NCBI GenBank assembly: GCA_028877215.1
Contig: JAPPFJ010000005.1
Location: forward strand, 1 to 64,000
Reading direction: 5' to 3'
From: Gemmatimonadota bacterium
GTDB taxonomy: Bacteria > Latescibacterota > UBA2968 > GCA-2709665
DNA: 64,000 bases
The translations under genes were made by a program, and so were the position numbers. Below the pieces are notes generated by a model. It saw only the letters and a list, made by a program, of their open reading frames with translations, made no database searches and was not told where the DNA came from. Numbering within the stretch: the stretch's first letter is position 1; each line of letters starts with the position of its first letter. Below, one piece after another: positions 60,459-64,000 of this stretch.

Positions 60459-63400
60459 ATGCTGCCGCTTTCACTGCCAAATAACAGAATTAGAGACGTC
60501 TACGACGTCATCGTCGTTGGCTCCGGATACGGTGGAGGTATCTCCGCCAGCCGCATGGCCCGAGCAGGAAAAAAAGTCTGCGTACTCGAACGTGGCAAGG
60601 AGTTCCTGCCGGGAGATTTCCCCGATGAATCGGTCGAAGCCCTGCGCGAGCTTCAAACGAACTCAGCGATCGGCTACACAGGTGGACGCACGGATCTCTT
60701 CGATTTCAATCTGAACGAGGACATAAATGTACTGGTCGGCTGCGGCCTCGGGGGTACCTCCCTGATCAACGCCAATGTCTCGCTGAAGGCCGAAGACAGG
60801 GTGTTCGAAGATCCTGTGTGGCCCGACGAAATCCGGCAAGACGGGCTTATCCGGCAGGGCTATGAGCGCGCCATGGCCATGCTGTTGCCCAGGCCCTATC
60901 CGGAAGACGCGCCCGAGTTGCCCAAACTGCAGGCTCTTGAAGCGTCGGCGCAGGCGATGGGAGCCAGGTTCGCCCGTCCCCCGATCAACGTCAATTTCGA
61001 CGTCGACGGCCCGAACCACGTGGGTGTGGCGCAGCAACCCTGCCAATGCTGCGGTGATTGCGTAACCGGATGCAACTACCGCGCCAAGAATACCACGCAA
61101 ATGAACTACCTGCCCGACGCCCGAAACCACGGCGCCGAGATTTTTGCGCGCACTGCCGTCCGGTACGTAGAGCGGCAGGAGGATGGTTGGCTGGTCCACT
61201 ACCAGTTGGTCGAGTCGGCCCGGGAAAAATTCGATGCGCCGGACATGACCGTACGTGCCGGAGTCGTTGTTCTTTCGGCCGGTACGCTCGGTTCAACCGA
61301 AATCCTGCTGCGTTCGAAGCAACAGGGCCTATCCACGTCAAATATGCTGGGTAAGCGCTTCAGCGGCAACGGCGACGTCCTGGGGTTTGCCTATAATACG
61401 GACCGTCAAATCAACAGCATTGGTTACGGAGACAAAAAGCCCGGCACGATCGATCCGGTGGGTCCGTGTATCACCGGTGTGATCGACCTGCGCGGCCAGG
61501 ACAACCTGAATGACGGCATGATTATTGAGGAGGGCGTCATCCCCGGCGCCCTGTCCGTGACGCTGCCACTGGCGTTCGCCGTTCAGGCCAAGCTGGTGGG
61601 CAAGGACACGGCCAAGACCTGGGCGGACGACGCCCGGCAGTTCGCCCGGGAGACCGAGAGTCTGATCCGCGGCGCGTACGAGGGCGCGCTGAATAACACG
61701 CAGGTATACCTCGTAATGACCCACGACGACGCCAACGGCGAAATGTACCTGCAAGACGACAGGTTGCGCATTAAATGGCCCGGGGTCGGCAAGCAGGAAA
61801 TCTTCAAGAAAGTCAACGAAAACCTCAATAAGGTCACCGAAGCGCACAACGGCATTTTTGTCAAAAATCTGCTCTGGTCGGAATTCTTCGGCCACGACTT
61901 GGTTACCGTACATCCGCTGGGTGGGTGCGTTATGGGCAGGGAAGCCCGGCGTGGCGTTGTGAACCACAAAGGACAGGTGTTCTGCAGCAGCGACGGCATC
62001 CAGGTCCACGAAGGGCTCTACGTTACCGATGGGTCCGTCATCCCCAGAGCGGTAGGGGTGAATCCCCTGCTGACCATCTCGGCTATTTCGGAACGGTGCT
62101 GTACCCTGATCGCCATGGACCGGGATTGGAAGTACGACGTGGACCTGCCCTCCGCCCCGAAACAGCCTGTGATCCAGGACAAGGTCGGCATACAATTTAC
62201 CGAGACGATGAAAGGCTACTTTTCTACGAGGGTCAAAGATGATTTTAAGGACGCGTATAATCGCGGCAAAGAGGACAATTCGGAATTCCAGTTTATTCTG
62301 ACGATCCAAACGGACGACATGGAACACATGATCGCGGACGACCACCACCCTGCGCGCATGCTCGGGTCCGTCATTGCCCCAGCGCTTTCGGACGAACCCC
62401 TGACCGTCACTGATGGATACTTCAACCTGTTCGTGGATCATCCCGACGAACCTGGTACCAAGAACATGAAATACCGCATGAAACTGACCTCCGAGACAGG
62501 CGACCGCTTTTATTTTTACGGCTACAAAGTGTTACGGGACGATTTCGGACTGGACATGTGGTCCGATACCACGACCCTGTACATCTCGGTCTGGCAGGGT
62601 GAGGACGACCAGGGCGAACTCATAGGAAAGGGAATCCTCAGAATCAAACCAGAGGATTTTATGAAGCAACTCACGACCATGAAAGCAACCAACGCCGGTT
62701 CGGTAGCGGATGCCCTGAAGGCCACTGCCAGGTTCGGTGCGTTTTTCACGCGAGTTCTTTACAGAACCTACGGTTTCGCTCAAGAAGATTCTAAGGAGCC
62801 ATCCCGTCAGCATAAGGAAACCACGTCTCGCGAAAACGCGGTCTCCAACTACCGGGAGACGATCGTCCCCTTTACCGCGCGAGACCAATTTGAGGGCAAT
62901 CTCATCCACGTGGAAGGCCTTCAGAGGCCTTCAAAAGGGCCCGTGCTTCTTGTCCACGGCGCCGGCGTCAGGGCCAATATCTTCAGGGCTCCGGTCGAAA
63001 CGACGCTGGTACAGTGCCTCATAGACCACGGCTACGACGTCTGGCTGGAGAATTGGCGAGCCAGCAGCGATATCGACAGGAATCCGTGGACCCTCGATCA
63101 GGCAGCCGCCTATGACCACCCCGCGGCGGTGGAGACCGTGGTCGAAGCCACCGGCAGCGAGCAGGTGAAAGCCATAATCCACTGCGTGGGATCCACCAGT
63201 TTCATGATGTCGGCAGTGGCCGGCCTTATTCCGCAGGTGACGACCATTGTTGCCAATGGCGTGGCGCTGCATCCCATAGTACCTGCCTGGTCTTCCTTTA
63301 AACTGAACATGGCCCTGCCCATGTTGAAAGTTGCAACCAGCTATCTCAATCCCCAATGGGGATTGGAGGCCCCTACACTGGTGGCGAAGCTGATCCGGTT

Positions 63401-63866
63401 CTTCGTCAACCTGACGCACCACGAGTGCAACAATCCTGTCTGCAAGCAGGTGAGCTTTACCTATGGATCAGGATACCCGGCCCTTTGGCGACATGAGAAC
63501 CTCAATGACGCCACGCACGAATGGCTTAAGAATGAGTTTGGCAACGTACCCTTGCGGTTCTTCCAGCAGATGGCTCGCTCTGTAAGACAGGGCAACGTGA
63601 TCTCGGTCGAAGGATTTGATGAACTTCCGGCCGACTTCTGCGCCCAGGAACCGCAGACCGACGCGCGAGTCGCGTTTTTAACCGGTCGCCTGAATCGCTG
63701 TTTTCTCTACGAGAGCCAGGTGAAGTCCTTCGAATGGTTTGACGGCTATCGCAAGAATTATCATACGCTCCATCTTTTTCCGACCTACAGCCACCTCGAT
63801 GTCTTTATGGGCAAGAACGCGGACCGTGACACCTATCCTACAATTCTCCAGGAACTTGACGGGTAA
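60459..63866 (+). CDS. GMC oxidoreductase fused to an alpha/beta hydrolase
   Basis: A 1135-residue fusion. ATG 60459 has AAGGAGAG a few bases upstream; the longer open frame overlaps the LRR4 gene. Residues 15-560 are a GMC flavoenzyme: FAD motif VGSGYGGGISASRMA, CGLGGTSLINANVS, and the end motif HPLGGCVMG, GVNPLLTISA. A cysteine cluster at C195, C197, C198, C201 and C205 is typical of this cholesterol-oxidase-like subgroup. Residues 570-780 are a linker domain that resembles the C2-like part of such fusions. Residues 800-1135 are an alpha/beta hydrolase: VLLVHGAG oxyanion loop, nucleophile elbow HCVGS with C909, and H1112 in YSHLDVFMGK. A sterol or similar lipid substrate is likely. Confidence 0.88.
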   Translation: MLPLSLPNNRIRDVYDVIVVGSGYGGGISASRMARAGKKVCVLERGKEFLPGDFPDESVEALRELQTNSAIGYTGGRTDLFDFNLNEDINVLVGCGLGGTSLINANVSLKAEDRVFEDPVWPDEIRQDGLIRQGYERAMAMLLPRPYPEDAPELPKLQALEASAQAMGARFARPPINVNFDVDGPNHVGVAQQPCQCCGDCVTGCNYRAKNTTQMNYLPDARNHGAEIFARTAVRYVERQEDGWLVHYQLVESAREKFDAPDMTVRAGVVVLSAGTLGSTEILLRSKQQGLSTSNMLGKRFSGNGDVLGFAYNTDRQINSIGYGDKKPGTIDPVGPCITGVIDLRGQDNLNDGMIIEEGVIPGALSVTLPLAFAVQAKLVGKDTAKTWADDARQFARETESLIRGAYEGALNNTQVYLVMTHDDANGEMYLQDDRLRIKWPGVGKQEIFKKVNENLNKVTEAHNGIFVKNLLWSEFFGHDLVTVHPLGGCVMGREARRGVVNHKGQVFCSSDGIQVHEGLYVTDGSVIPRAVGVNPLLTISAISERCCTLIAMDRDWKYDVDLPSAPKQPVIQDKVGIQFTETMKGYFSTRVKDDFKDAYNRGKEDNSEFQFILTIQTDDMEHMIADDHHPARMLGSVIAPALSDEPLTVTDGYFNLFVDHPDEPGTKNMKYRMKLTSETGDRFYFYGYKVLRDDFGLDMWSDTTTLYISVWQGEDDQGELIGKGILRIKPEDFMKQLTTMKATNAGSVADALKATARFGAFFTRVLYRTYGFAQEDSKEPSRQHKETTSRENAVSNYRETIVPFTARDQFEGNLIHVEGLQRPSKGPVLLVHGAGVRANIFRAPVETTLVQCLIDHGYDVWLENWRASSDIDRNPWTLDQAAAYDHPAAVETVVEATGSEQVKAIIHCVGSTSFMMSAVAGLIPQVTTIVANGVALHPIVPAWSSFKLNMALPMLKVATSYLNPQWGLEAPTLVAKLIRFFVNLTHHECNNPVCKQVSFTYGSGYPALWRHENLNDATHEWLKNEFGNVPLRFFQQMARSVRQGNVISVEGFDELPADFCAQEPQTDARVAFLTGRLNRCFLYESQVKSFEWFDGYRKNYHTLHLFPTYSHLDVFMGKNADRDTYPTILQELDG

Positions 63867-63894
63867 ACCCTCTCCGGCTCGAAGCGTGCGACGG

Positions 63895-64000
63895 TCATTC
63901 TGCTGGCGAGCGAAGCATCTCCCGCGGAATGGTACTATCCCTGCGTGCCCTGAACGTGACCATACCTGAGAGGCAGCACGTCCGCCTTCCTCTCGGTGCC
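63895..64000. repeat. Partial copy of the 285-bp repeat family at the window edge
   Basis: It includes GCGAGCGAAGCATCTCCC and TACCTGAGAGGCAGCACGTCCGCC, as in the ends of clusters 1 and 2. It continues beyond the window. Confidence 0.65.

Overview
The window is GC-rich chromosomal DNA from a free-living or host-associated Gram-negative bacterium. Several secreted proteins carry an NFPNPFN-type FlgD-like C-terminal module, which is common in the FCB superphylum. Together with a PhyH-HEAT fusion, dockerin-like EF-hand pairs, plant-type leucine-rich repeats and a GMC/hydrolase fusion, this fits an uncultured FCB-affiliated lineage such as Latescibacterota or a relative. That placement is inference; no rRNA gene is present.

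1-12 kb is mostly housekeeping. It holds a C-terminal scrap of GMP synthase, two small membrane proteins (DUF1761-like, VTT/DedA-like), a leftward pair encoding a mandelate racemase-type enolase and a PhyH-HEAT oxygenase, glnA, the rightward hrcA-grpE-dnaJ heat-shock cluster (no dnaK here), and a short methionyl-tRNA synthetase behind a terminator hairpin that looks like an attenuator. Two copies of a 164-bp MITE in opposite orientation, two copies of another intergenic repeat, and an 8-bp tandem repeat lie between the genes.

12-27 kb has an MraY-like glycosyl-phosphotransferase, an M20 hydrolase overlapping the context of a gamma-glutamyltransferase, and a lipoprotein. It then has two paralogous regulators: one complete GAF-PAS-kinase-receiver-wHTH protein, and one that has lost the GAF and kinase parts. 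Divergent from the second is an operon of three secreted proteins. Between them lies an array of TCA half-sites on an 11-bp grid, a likely binding site for these OmpR-type regulators. A PIN/Phd toxin-antitoxin pair in reversed gene order and tRNA-Glu(CTC) follow.

28-40 kb has a diiron oxygenase and cupin pair, a GH5 cellulase-like enzyme with a dockerin-like module, a repeat-rich stretch with a broken GIY-YIG gene, a small acidic protein, and a complete five-gene peptide-type ABC importer (two permeases, two ATPases, one binding protein).

40-60 kb is the most distinctive region. Four giant secreted paralogues (1376-1536 residues) occur as two tandem pairs. Each combines a signal peptide, a dockerin-like calcium-binding pair, two large plant-type LRR arrays of varying repeat number, and a metzincin-like zinc protease domain. 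Each pair is preceded by a cluster of about 285-bp repeats and a homologous leader of roughly 500 bases with promoter-like features, a switch-like hairpin and a 142-codon reading frame. The units look as if they expanded by recombination between repeats, and sequence exchange continues: a 297-bp identical tract is shared by copies 2 and 3, and copy 4 has a 144-bp internal LRR duplication. A GMC oxidoreductase/alpha-beta hydrolase fusion closes the window, followed by another partial repeat.
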